Source: CAYRTD01 sp964528675 (GTDB lineage: Bacteria; Bacteroidota; Bacteroidia; Bacteroidales; GCA-2748055). From it: DNA of 64,000 nucleotides. Positions within the stretch are counted from its first letter, which is position 1. Every line of letters begins with the position of its first letter. Below are positions 1-7,016 of this stretch, one piece after another. The notes beneath the pieces are model-generated. The model saw only the letters and a list, made by a program, of their open reading frames with translations, did not search any database and was not told the origin of the DNA. Location of the stretch: the NCBI GenBank assembly GCA_964528675.1, contig CAZGTU010000004.1, forward strand, positions 1 to 64,000. The letters run 5' to 3'. Position numbers and translations under genes: made by a program.

Positions 1-14
1 GGTGGTACCGGTTT

Positions 15-1268
15 TTATCCATAGGTGGGTACAGTACTAACCCATGTTAAAAGGCTTGCGTTGTTTACAATAGAATGCACTTTTATAGCTGTTCTTTTGA
101 AGTATTCAACCAACTTTAAAGCCCCTTTCACCGCTTCAATTCCAACCGCTTGTTTACCGTCTTCATTACATGCGTATCGTATCATTTGAAGTATTAAAGC
201 CAATCGAACAGCGTACATTTCTATTTTGGCATTTATACCGCCTATGGCTTCATTTTCGGTCTTATTGCTTTGGTCTGTTAATTCCCTTTGCCATTCAAAT
301 AAAAGTTGCTTTGCTTCGGGTGTAAACCTCAATACTTCGGGCTGTGGGCTGCCTGTTTCGTCCTGAATGATTGACAAATCCAAAAGAGTTGAAATAATGG
401 CTTGCCAATTCTCTAATATTACGGGGTTCAATTCCGTTTCGCTCCAATAAGGTTTTTTCAAGTTTTCAGGGGCAACAAATAGCAACCTATCTAAAAACCC
501 GTTTCCGGTTCTATTATCTGCCAATTCATTTAATACTGCTGGCTGTATTGTTCCAATTACTGAAATGAAAGGTTTGGTTATGTATGTGGGTTCGGTAGTT
601 TTACGATTTATCCGTATTGCTTTACCGCTCCAAATGCTTAACCAAAATTGTTCCTCACTTCCTTTATTGTATCGGTTGAAGTTCTTAAACCACGTTGCTA
701 ATTCGTCCGCATAAACGCCAATACCTCTTTTGTTGAATTTATGCACGTCTGTAAGTGCTTCGGGTGTAAAGTCGGTAACTAAATGCTGTTCCCAAATTGG
801 TTTTACTGGTTCACTGTACCCTTGCTGTTCCCTTTCCTTTTTGGTAAGTGTTGAAATAGTATCGTATTCCTGTTTTTCGTTTTGGTATTTCTGAAATTTA
901 AGGTTATCCCTTTGCTCAATAGGTTGTAAGGCAAAACTAACAGGGTGGCTTTTATTCGTTCCTGCACGTCCTACAATAGACAAATACAAAACAGCGTTTT
1001 CCTGCCAACCTTTCTTTATTTCAACCTTGTGGGTGTTACCTATCGAAACAGAAACAGCGTACAGTATTGAAGCCCCTATAAAGTCAATAGGAAAACTTAA
1101 ACTTTCATTGGTGTCTGTCATTATTTCCCGTACTGCTTTCGGGAATACCTCAACGGGAAAGGGGTTTTGCTTTGCTTCAACTTCTTTTTGTATTTCCTGA
1201 ACGTGGTTTAAAAGCGTTTCGGGTTGCTGCAAGTCCTCAAACTGTGGGTTTATCTTTATTGCTTTCAT
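15..1268 (-). CDS. DUF3987 domain protein of integrative element
   Basis: This 417-residue protein resembles the DUF3987 family found in Bacteroidota integrative and mobilizable elements, where it sits next to small HTH proteins and is often described as primase/helicase-associated. A P-loop-like stretch (GRAGTNKS) lies near residues 100-107, and an acidic YADELATWF segment near 187 resembles a Walker B region. Its start is 2 nt from the stop of the 98-aa gene upstream, so the two are likely co-transcribed. The last dozen residues (LLTWVSTVPTYG) look unlike the usual continuation of the family, and the stop lies 14 nt from the window edge. The C-terminus may therefore be truncated or recombined. 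The family call is from recognition, and the biochemical role is inferred. Confidence 0.75.
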   Translation of the reverse strand: MKAIKINPQFEDLQQPETLLNHVQEIQKEVEAKQNPFPVEVFPKAVREIMTDTNESLSFPIDFIGASILYAVSVSIGNTHKVEIKKGWQENAVLYLSIVGRAGTNKSHPVSFALQPIEQRDNLKFQKYQNEKQEYDTISTLTKKEREQQGYSEPVKPIWEQHLVTDFTPEALTDVHKFNKRGIGVYADELATWFKNFNRYNKGSEEQFWLSIWSGKAIRINRKTTEPTYITKPFISVIGTIQPAVLNELADNRTGNGFLDRLLFVAPENLKKPYWSETELNPVILENWQAIISTLLDLSIIQDETGSPQPEVLRFTPEAKQLLFEWQRELTDQSNKTENEAIGGINAKIEMYAVRLALILQMIRYACNEDGKQAVGIEAVKGALKLVEYFKRTAIKVHSIVNNASLLTWVSTVPTYG

Positions 1269-1270
1269 AT

Positions 1271-1567
1271 TCAGAAAAGATTTAATTGGTTATTAAATGG
1301 GGCTTGTTCGGGGTTAGTGGTTAAATACCACGCTTTGAAGCCTGTTTGTTTACATAGCTTCTTTTCAATTTCCCAAAGTCGCCCTGCCTTTTCTAAATCA
1401 CGTTTATACCTGCAAATATTCTTTTGAGGTATTCCAGTTGCAGCCGAAACCATTGAAGCTGTGGCAATATGTTCCTGTAAATACTGAAAGATGGTTTTTA
1501 GTTGGCTTTTAAAGTCCGTATCTTTACCCTGTCTTTTATGCAAAGGGTTGTTGTTAGTGCTTTCCAT
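1271..1567 (-). CDS. Small winged-helix-like protein of integrative element
   Basis: This 98-residue protein lies between the HTH protein and the DUF3987 protein. The central part (FQYLQEHIATASMVSAATGIP followed by a Lys/Arg-rich helix) reads like a winged-helix module that recognises DNA. The C-terminal WYLTTNPE segment is typical of small proteins in this position in Bacteroidota mobile elements. Its ATG overlaps the end of the upstream HTH gene by one base, so the genes are probably translated together. The function is unknown, and a DNA-binding accessory role in element mobilisation is an inference from context. Confidence 0.65.
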   Translation of the reverse strand: MESTNNNPLHKRQGKDTDFKSQLKTIFQYLQEHIATASMVSAATGIPQKNICRYKRDLEKAGRLWEIEKKLCKQTGFKAWYLTTNPEQAPFNNQLNLF

Positions 1568-1902
1568 TACTTCAACCCTTTTTTATTGTTCGACAAATAC
1601 ACTTCTGCTTCCTGTTCAATTTCAGCGTTTGACTTTTTACGCCCCTCTTTGAGGTACTCCATAAGCTCGGCACTGGAAAAGTACAGGCGTTTACTTCGTT
1701 TCATTACTGGTAATTCGCCCTTACTTACCTTGCTGTAAATGGTGGGAACTGTGAGGTTTAAAAATTGTGCTGCTTCCTGAACAGTTAAAAGCTGTTCAGG
1801 TGTTTCGGTGGGTTCAACCTGTTTAGGTTGTTGTTTAAGGTCAAGTATTAAGTTTTCAATACTGGTTAACCTTGCTTCAATTGTTTCAAATGGATTATTC
1901 AT
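1567..1902 (-). CDS. Helix-turn-helix (excisionase-family) DNA-binding protein
   Basis: This 111-residue protein has an N-terminal helical segment (1-40) and a MerR/excisionase-like HTH from about residue 42 (LLTVQEAAQFLNLTVPTIYSK) followed by the wing (GELPVMKRSKRLYF). The HTH_17 family includes Xis-type recombination directionality factors and small regulators in Bacteroidota elements. It begins a three-gene run (HTH, 98-aa protein, DUF3987 protein) after a terminator-like hairpin that closes the cargo gene upstream. Whether it acts as excisionase or as a regulator of the downstream genes cannot be told from sequence. Confidence 0.8.
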   Translation of the reverse strand: MNNPFETIEARLTSIENLILDLKQQPKQVEPTETPEQLLTVQEAAQFLNLTVPTIYSKVSKGELPVMKRSKRLYFSSAELMEYLKEGRKKSNAEIEQEAEVYLSNNKKGLK

Positions 1903-1944
1903 TTTACTACATTTTTAAATTATCAATGCAGCAAATGAACAGGT

Positions 1945-1985
1945 CAAAAAATACCCCTATCAATACCCTGAGATACTTAGGGGGT
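1945..1985 (-). terminator. Intrinsic terminator-like hairpin after the cargo gene
   Basis: On the minus strand the arms ACCCCCTA and TAGGGGT enclose a partly paired loop and are followed by a T-rich run (ATTTTTT). The hairpin lies just after the stop of the 390-aa gene (2004) and before the HTH gene, so it probably separates two transcription units of the element. Confidence 0.5.
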
Positions 1986-2003
1986 CAATTGGGGTTAAGT
2001 TTT

Positions 2004-3176
2004 TTATAATTTTTCGCTTTCTGATTCTCTATGTAGGGTTAAATGACTTTTATAAGGTAGCCAATCCAACATACAAATACGTTCCTTTTTAGTTGGTTCG
2101 CCCTTATCTTTTGTCAAAATATCGTGTACTGTTGAACTATTGAAGTTCCGCACCTCTTTTATATTTCCCTTTTGGAATTGATAGCTAAAATTTAAACATA
2201 TCCAGTTTTCAATTTCTTTAGGTGTGTTTAAAAGAAAACCATTGTATTTAAGCCTTTTAAACAGTTCAACAAACTTGTTTTGATTATGCGGAAATAACAG
2301 CTTTTTATTTAGTTGTTCGCCCTGCAATACCTTTAACAATTCAGCTTCGTTATTGGTAAAAAAGCCTTTTAACTCATTAAAAAGTTTATCAATTATTTCG
2401 GTGTTATTGAAAGTAATTAGTTTGTCTGTTATTTCAGGTTTTTGTTTTGTTATCGGTTGAGGTGGCAACGCTTTAAAATATTCCTGAAACAAAGGGGCAA
2501 ACAAATTATTATTTGAAAATACAATACTCCAGGCTCTATAAAAATTCCCTTGCAGTTCCCCGTTTTCATAAGCTTCCACTATTTCATTATTTTGATCTGT
2601 CGTAAATCCTCTGAGTGATTTGGACCAGCATTCTATAAGAAATAGATCCTTTGTGATGTATTCAAAAATCTTATTCGCATAATCTTTCTGATCTGCAAAC
2701 ATAGTTAGAAACGGCTTTATTTTCTTGTTTTCAAATTCATTAAACCCATATTTAAATCCTTTGGCATATTCTTTATAATAGGGTATTAAATCAGTGAAGT
2801 ATTTTATTTCTTTTCCTTCAATTCTATAAGGTTTTATGGCATGTAAAATTCGAGAGAGTTTCCATGTGAAATCAGAACGGAGGTAATAAGCACCCGCAAT
2901 AATAATTGAATATGGATTTAATGCAGATTCTTTGTTACCAACAAATCCAGATTCTTTCATTTTCTGAAATTCGCTATCAGATAATAAATTGCTTGTAGGC
3001 AGATGGTAATGTTTATAAATATTTTTGTCAATCTTGAAATTTCTTAGCAAATAATCATGTGTTAATTCTTCAGGTACAATTTCTGTATGGTCTGTTGTGT
3101 CTAACGCCCAATGTATAGTACCGTAATGGTACCGTAAATGATCAATAAATTTATTATTAATTTCTTGTTTACTCAT
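2004..3176 (-). CDS. Mobile-element cargo protein of unknown function
   Basis: This 390-residue soluble protein has no signal peptide or membrane segment and I do not recognise the family. The first ~245 residues are rich in aromatic and charged residues. The last ~140 (from about ITDKLITFNNTE) resemble a module I associate with proteins found beside Bacteroidota integrases and fused to different N-termini. It lies 21 nt after the integrase stop and shares its leader: AGCATAAAGGACAATG here against AGCATAAAAGACAATG before the integrase. The position between integrase and mobilisation genes is typical for cargo. Defence or element control are both possible, and nothing in the sequence decides between them. 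Confidence 0.6.
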   Translation of the reverse strand: MSKQEINNKFIDHLRYHYGTIHWALDTTDHTEIVPEELTHDYLLRNFKIDKNIYKHYHLPTSNLLSDSEFQKMKESGFVGNKESALNPYSIIIAGAYYLRSDFTWKLSRILHAIKPYRIEGKEIKYFTDLIPYYKEYAKGFKYGFNEFENKKIKPFLTMFADQKDYANKIFEYITKDLFLIECWSKSLRGFTTDQNNEIVEAYENGELQGNFYRAWSIVFSNNNLFAPLFQEYFKALPPQPITKQKPEITDKLITFNNTEIIDKLFNELKGFFTNNEAELLKVLQGEQLNKKLLFPHNQNKFVELFKRLKYNGFLLNTPKEIENWICLNFSYQFQKGNIKEVRNFNSSTVHDILTKDKGEPTKKERICMLDWLPYKSHLTLHRESESEKL

Positions 3177-3197
3177 TGTCCTTTATGCTATAATGGT

Positions 3198-4442
3198 TTA
3201 TAAATCCAATTTAATATTGTCGGCTGCTTTGCGTTTGGCTTCGTCCACAATCTTAGCGTAAACCTGTGTTGTTTTCAGGTCTTTATGTCCTAACATTTTT
3301 GAAACGGTATAAATATCTGTTCCGTTAAATAGTTGCAGAGTGGCGAATGTATGCCGGAAACAATGGAAAGTTATATCTTTTGTTATTCCGGCTGCTCCAA
3401 TCCAATGAAACAGGTGTTTATTTGCATAAGCCGAATATTTAAGCCCCTCAAATACTTTTTTATCCTGTGGCATATCCTTTGGATTTTCCTTACCTTCGGT
3501 AAAGCTGTACGCCTGTTCTGATATTGGTAATACCTCAACGCCTTTGGTTTTTTGTTGGTCGAAGTTTAAAAAGTAGCCCTGACCTTCAATGTAAACCAGT
3601 TCACGCCAAACCATTTTACTAATATCACTAAAACGAAGCCCCGTTAATGCCGAAAACAAGGCTGCACGTTTCAATAAATTATCATTGCACGGGGTTTTAA
3701 CCAGTTTATTCAATTCATCAAGGGTTAAATATTCCCTTCGTGTTTCGGCTGCTTTAATCGGTTGTACTTTACTGTTGAGGTCGGTTTGTAATATACCGTC
3801 TTTATACGCTTGTTTCAATGCTGCTTTTACTTTGTTGAAATACGAAACAGCGGAATTAACGGATAGGGTTGTTTTGTTGCTCCGGTTGCTTTTGGTGGTT
3901 AACAGATATTCTTTGAAGTCCTCTAAAAAACGTTCATTAAGGTCGGCAAACTTTATTTTTCCATTGGTAAAATTTTCAAGGTAATTTAGGCACGAAACCC
4001 AGTTATCATGGTTTGAGTCTTTGCGTTTATCTGCTAACGTTCTGAAATATTCAATAAAATTAAGTTCGCCTAGCTCCTTTCTTTGTAGCTGCTTTTTTTC
4101 GTATTCGCTGTAAATTTCGGGCTTATTCAAAAAGTTTTCCCTTTTCTGCCTTATGCTTTCTGCAATTTTTAGGGTTTCGTTATTATGCAGTTTATCAATA
4201 GGGGTTAATGGTTTAACCTCTTTAAGCAGGGTTTTAAGGCTGTCGGTGTTTGTGCCTTTCCTAAGTTTATTTTCAATTTCCTTTTTTACTTCGCTCTTAT
4301 CAATCAATAAATAAAGCCCTAAAAATTCCCTTCTGGTGGGTTCGCCTGTTGTGGGGTGGGGTATTGGTGGGTAAAAATCAAGGTACAGGCTTTTACGTCC
4401 TTTACTAATTTTCTTTTGCCTTAATGTTACTTTGGTCGCCAT
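3198..4442 (-). CDS. Tyrosine-type site-specific integrase
   Basis: This 414-residue tyrosine recombinase has the Bacteroidota layout: an Arm-type N-terminus (1-90), a SAM-like core-binding domain (about 125-215) and a C-terminal catalytic domain. Catalytic residues are visible: Arg in TGLRFSDI (about 268), the HxxR box HCFRHTF (about 357-360), His in LGHKDL and the Tyr nucleophile in TTQVYAKI (about 396). Length and motifs indicate an intact enzyme. It is the second gene from the right end of the element and about 600 nt from the 3' end of mnmE, as expected for an integrase encoded near its attachment site. Confidence 0.93.
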   Translation of the reverse strand: MATKVTLRQKKISKGRKSLYLDFYPPIPHPTTGEPTRREFLGLYLLIDKSEVKKEIENKLRKGTNTDSLKTLLKEVKPLTPIDKLHNNETLKIAESIRQKRENFLNKPEIYSEYEKKQLQRKELGELNFIEYFRTLADKRKDSNHDNWVSCLNYLENFTNGKIKFADLNERFLEDFKEYLLTTKSNRSNKTTLSVNSAVSYFNKVKAALKQAYKDGILQTDLNSKVQPIKAAETRREYLTLDELNKLVKTPCNDNLLKRAALFSALTGLRFSDISKMVWRELVYIEGQGYFLNFDQQKTKGVEVLPISEQAYSFTEGKENPKDMPQDKKVFEGLKYSAYANKHLFHWIGAAGITKDITFHCFRHTFATLQLFNGTDIYTVSKMLGHKDLKTTQVYAKIVDEAKRKAADNIKLDL

Positions 4443-4465
4443 TGTCTTTTATGCTTTTGATTATG

Positions 4466-4819
4466 CTATGTAAATAATTTATCCAGTTCTGTACGTTTAA
4501 CCCGTGTAATCCTTTGTCCCAGATTAACAGCTTTGATATTCCCGTTTCCAATATAATAGTATACGGATCGAACAGAGCAATTTAGTAAAATTGCAGTTTC
4601 TTTAACGGTCAAAAACTCCTTTACTTTAATATCTTCAATGGTATTATACTTTACTTTCCTGGTTTCGGTATTTGATCGCTTTAGCTTTTCATTTCGTTTC
4701 CGGGCTTTATAGGATCTTTTTGCGCAATTGTCAGAGCAAAACCGTGTAACTGTGGTTCGGGCTGTAAATTCATTCCCACAATATTCACAAATTCTTTGTA
4801 CCTCAATATTACTACTCAT
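4466..4819 (-). CDS. Zinc-ribbon plus HTH excisionase-like protein
   Basis: The protein begins with a treble-clef/zinc-ribbon-like motif (CEYCGNEF ... FCSDNC) and a basic linker, then a HTH_17 domain (FLTVKETAILLNCSVRSVYYYI, split here only by reading, and a GQRITRVK wing). This combination is typical of the first gene of Bacteroidota integrative elements and probably works with the integrase as a directionality factor or repressor. I chose the ATG at 4819 (MSSNIEVQR) because family members start this way and an AAAGGACA leader precedes it. An upstream in-frame ATG at 4858 would add 13 residues. Four AGGTACA/TGTACCT boxes lie just upstream and are candidate binding sites. Confidence 0.85.
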   Translation of the reverse strand: MSSNIEVQRICEYCGNEFTARTTVTRFCSDNCAKRSYKARKRNEKLKRSNTETRKVKYNTIEDIKVKEFLTVKETAILLNCSVRSVYYYIGNGNIKAVNLGQRITRVKRTELDKLFT

Positions 4820-4848
4820 TTTATGTCCTTTAATGTATTCAAGTTTAT

Positions 4849-4867
4849 TTAAGTGCAATTAAGTGCA
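4849..4867. repeat. Short direct repeat TTAAGTGCA near the element end
   Basis: Two copies of TTAAGTGCA lie about 10 nt apart just upstream of the excisionase-like gene. They could be arm-type integrase sites or chance. The call rests on sequence alone. Confidence 0.3.
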
Positions 4868-4895
4868 GAAATAAAAGGGATTTTAACCCATTTTT

Positions 4896-4941
4896 TGTAC
4901 CTCAATTGAATAAGGTACAGTAAAGGTACAAATTTGTACCT
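4896..4941. promoter_or_regulatory. Cluster of four AGGTACA/TGTACCT boxes (candidate operator or Xis/Int sites)
   Basis: Heptamers occur at 4896-4902 (TGTACCT), 4913-4919 (AGGTACA), 4924-4930 (AGGTACA) and 4935-4941 (TGTACCT). The last two form a perfect 18-bp palindrome (4924-4941). They lie between the excisionase-like gene and the mnmE 3' end. This arrangement fits an autoregulatory operator or recombination arm sites, but which protein binds is inferred. Confidence 0.55.
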
Positions 4942-5055
4942 ATTAAACAATAAACATAACAAAATAAATATTAACTTAGGTGTATTAAAAAAGCCTTAAT
5001 AACAAGGATTAATAATGGTTTTTAATATGTTTTCTGATTGTTTGTTTTGTGGGGG

Positions 5056-5075
5056 TTACTTCCCAATACAAAAAT
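5056..5075 (-). other. Candidate attachment region at the mnmE 3' end
   Basis: The last codons of mnmE read TTGTATTGGGAAGTAA on the minus strand. From memory this closely resembles the attB of Salmonella genomic island 1, which integrates into the last bases of mnmE (trmE/thdF). Here an integrase-bearing element begins directly beyond the stop codon. The second att copy would lie outside the window, so the duplication cannot be verified. Confidence 0.4.
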
Positions 5076-6447
5076 TCCTGAAAATATTCCCCAGCACCTC
5101 ATCGGTTGTAATTTCTCCTGTAATCTCGCCGAGGTAGTGTAGCGCTTCGCGGATATCCTGGGAGAGGAGGTCGGTGGTGAGTTGTTCTTTTATGCCGGTG
5201 TTAACTCTTTCGATGGCTTTGTGGGCGTTGGCGAGGGCTTCGTAGTGGCGAAGGTTGGAGATTACGGTACCGGTGCTGCCGAAGTCTTTTAAATGAGCGG
5301 CGTTGAGCAGGGCAGTGGTGAGAGTGTCGAGGTTCTTGCCGGTTTCGGCTGAGAGGTATATGGTTGGATAGGTTTTTAGAGCTCCCGTAAGTTCTTTTAG
5401 CTGTGAGCTATCGGCAAGATCTGTTTTGTTGACGATTAGCAGGAATTCTTTGTCCTGACCATCAATCTGCTTTTCTATTTCTTCGGCGGCTTTCCTTATG
5501 TTCTCAGCTTTGTCGGCGGCTTCTGCCAGAAGAAGTACCACAGAAGCATTTTCAATTTTCTGGTAGGTCTTTCGGATACCCAGGTTTTCGATCACATCGG
5601 CCGTTTCCCGGATGCCCGCTGTATCTATGAAACGAAACATGATGCCTTCAATGACTATCGTATCTTCAATGGCATCGCGGGTGGTGCCTTCGATTTCGGA
5701 GACTATGGCTTTTTCTTCTTTTAATAGGGCATTCAGAAGAGTGGATTTTCCTACATTGGGTTTTCCAACTATTGCAACCGGAACGCCGTTTTTCAGTACA
5801 TTACCCATCCTGAAGGAATCTTTGAGTGTACCGGTATATTCCAGGAGATTATTAACAAGCGCTTGCAGCTTATCCCTGTTGGCAAACTCCACATTTTCCT
5901 CACTGAAATCCAGTTCCAGTTCAATCAGCGAAACAAAGTTCAGCAACTCACTCCTCATCCTTCTCAGCTCATGGGAGAATCCACCGCGCATCTGGTTCAT
6001 AGCAATACGGTGTGAAGATTCCGATTCTGAAGCAATCACATCGGCTACTGCCTCTGCCTGTGACAGGTCCATCTTGCCATTCAAAAAAGCCCTCTGGGTG
6101 AATTCTCCGGGTCTGGCCATACGGCAACCTTCCGACACCAGCAGCTCCAGGATCTTTTTCTGGATGTATTCCGATCCGTGACAACTGATCTCTATCATAT
6201 CCTCACCTGTGTAGGAGCGGGGAGCACGGAAAAGACTTAAAATCACTTCATCCACAATTATTTCCCCATCCATAATATTACAAAAATGGGTGGTATTAGC
6301 TTCCTGCTCTTCAATCTTTTTATCCGAAGAAGGGAAACGCACAAGCCTGGCCATTATTTCATAGCTCTTATCGCCGCTCAGCCTGAGAATGCCCAGGGCA
6401 CCACCCGGCGGGGTAGCAGGTGCACATATGGTATCGGAGAAATTCAT
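5056..6447 (-). CDS. mnmE: tRNA modification GTPase MnmE
   Basis: MnmE works with MnmG to place the (carboxymethyl)aminomethyl group at C5 of the wobble uridine in tRNAs, using tetrahydrofolate and a potassium-activated G domain. The 463-residue protein has the N-terminal TrmE domain (MNFSDTICAPAT, PGGALGILRLSG), a helical domain and an inserted G domain with GKPNVGKST near residues 226-234, GTTRDAIED, DTAGIRET and NKTD. It ends with the diagnostic C-terminal motif CIGK carrying the catalytic Cys. The length is normal and the gene is intact despite the mobile element abutting its stop. A TACCTTTG box lies only 4 nt before the start codon. Confidence 0.97.
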   Translation of the reverse strand: MNFSDTICAPATPPGGALGILRLSGDKSYEIMARLVRFPSSDKKIEEQEANTTHFCNIMDGEIIVDEVILSLFRAPRSYTGEDMIEISCHGSEYIQKKILELLVSEGCRMARPGEFTQRAFLNGKMDLSQAEAVADVIASESESSHRIAMNQMRGGFSHELRRMRSELLNFVSLIELELDFSEENVEFANRDKLQALVNNLLEYTGTLKDSFRMGNVLKNGVPVAIVGKPNVGKSTLLNALLKEEKAIVSEIEGTTRDAIEDTIVIEGIMFRFIDTAGIRETADVIENLGIRKTYQKIENASVVLLLAEAADKAENIRKAAEEIEKQIDGQDKEFLLIVNKTDLADSSQLKELTGALKTYPTIYLSAETGKNLDTLTTALLNAAHLKDFGSTGTVISNLRHYEALANAHKAIERVNTGIKEQLTTDLLSQDIREALHYLGEITGEITTDEVLGNIFRNFCIGK

Positions 6448-6451
6448 GGGG

Positions 6452-6459
6452 CAAAGGTA
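6452..6459 (-). promoter_or_regulatory. TAnnTTTG -7 box directly before mnmE
   Basis: TACCTTTG on the minus strand matches the Bacteroidota -7 element and ends 4 nt before the mnmE ATG, which would give a nearly leaderless transcript. I see no clear TTTG -33 element at 19-21 nt, so support is partial. Confidence 0.4.
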
Positions 6460-6467
6460 GGGAAAGA

Positions 6468-6507
6468 AGTTGGGAGTGCCTAGAGTTGGGGGTGCCTAAA
6501 GTTGGGA
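6468..6507. repeat. 16-bp tandem repeat upstream of mnmE (2.5 copies)
   Basis: AGTTGGGAGTGCCTAG, AGTTGGGGGTGCCTAA and a partial third copy follow each other at exactly 16-nt spacing. It is a small intergenic minisatellite just upstream of the mnmE start, with no evident function. Confidence 0.6.
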
Positions 6508-6583
6508 GAGGGAGAGATATGTCGTAAAAATAACTGTGGCGGGCGGGATCGGACCAATACAATTTGTCTCAGGAAGTAATAAT

Positions 6584-6622
6584 TCATTGTAGAGAAAATA
6601 CATGAATTTTCTCTACGAATGA
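6584..6622 (-). terminator. Stem-loop overlapping the stop of the response regulator gene
   Basis: GTAGAGAAAAT and ATTTTCTCTAC form an 11-bp stem that extends further with one bulge. It overlaps the TAG stop of the response regulator at 6613. No T-run follows on the minus strand, so it may stabilise the mRNA end or act as a weak terminator. Confidence 0.4.
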
Positions 6623-6981
6623 TTGTTTACATAGTCAACAACAGTCTCTACAAGCAGATTTCCCTCACCGTTTTTATCAAAAAAGCCATCAGCGCCATTT
6701 CGCAGACATGGTGTTCGCATTGCACTGTTTACGGAAAAGATATACACCAGAATGCTGCTATTAATTTCTTTAACGCTTTTAAGAATATCAAAACCATTAC
6801 CATCCTTCAGTTGAAGATCGAGGATGATAATATCAGGTTCATTTTTCTTAAGATATGCAATTCCCTCATTGTAACTGTCGGACCAATTTATATAACGGTT
6901 TTTCATTTTTAATCTGGATAGAATCCAGCATGCAATTTCCAAGTGATCTTCAATAATCAGTATTTCCCATTTTTCTTTCAT
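6613..6981 (-). CDS. Single-domain response regulator
   Basis: This 122-residue receiver domain has no output domain. The acidic pocket (IIEDH, residues 9-13), the phospho-acceptor Asp55 in IIILDLQLKD, the Ser in IFSVN (83) and the Lys in FFDKN (103) are all present, so phosphorylation should be possible. It lies 35 nt downstream of the PAS histidine kinase gene on the same strand and is probably its partner. CheY-like proteins without output domains act by protein-protein contact or as phosphate sinks, and the target is not apparent here. Confidence 0.88.
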   Translation of the reverse strand: MKEKWEILIIEDHLEIACWILSRLKMKNRYINWSDSYNEGIAYLKKNEPDIIILDLQLKDGNGFDILKSVKEINSSILVYIFSVNSAMRTPCLRNGADGFFDKNGEGNLLVETVVDYVNNHS

Positions 6982-7016
6982 TTAAATATCTCTTATGAAC
7001 CTTTAGGAAAGAGATT

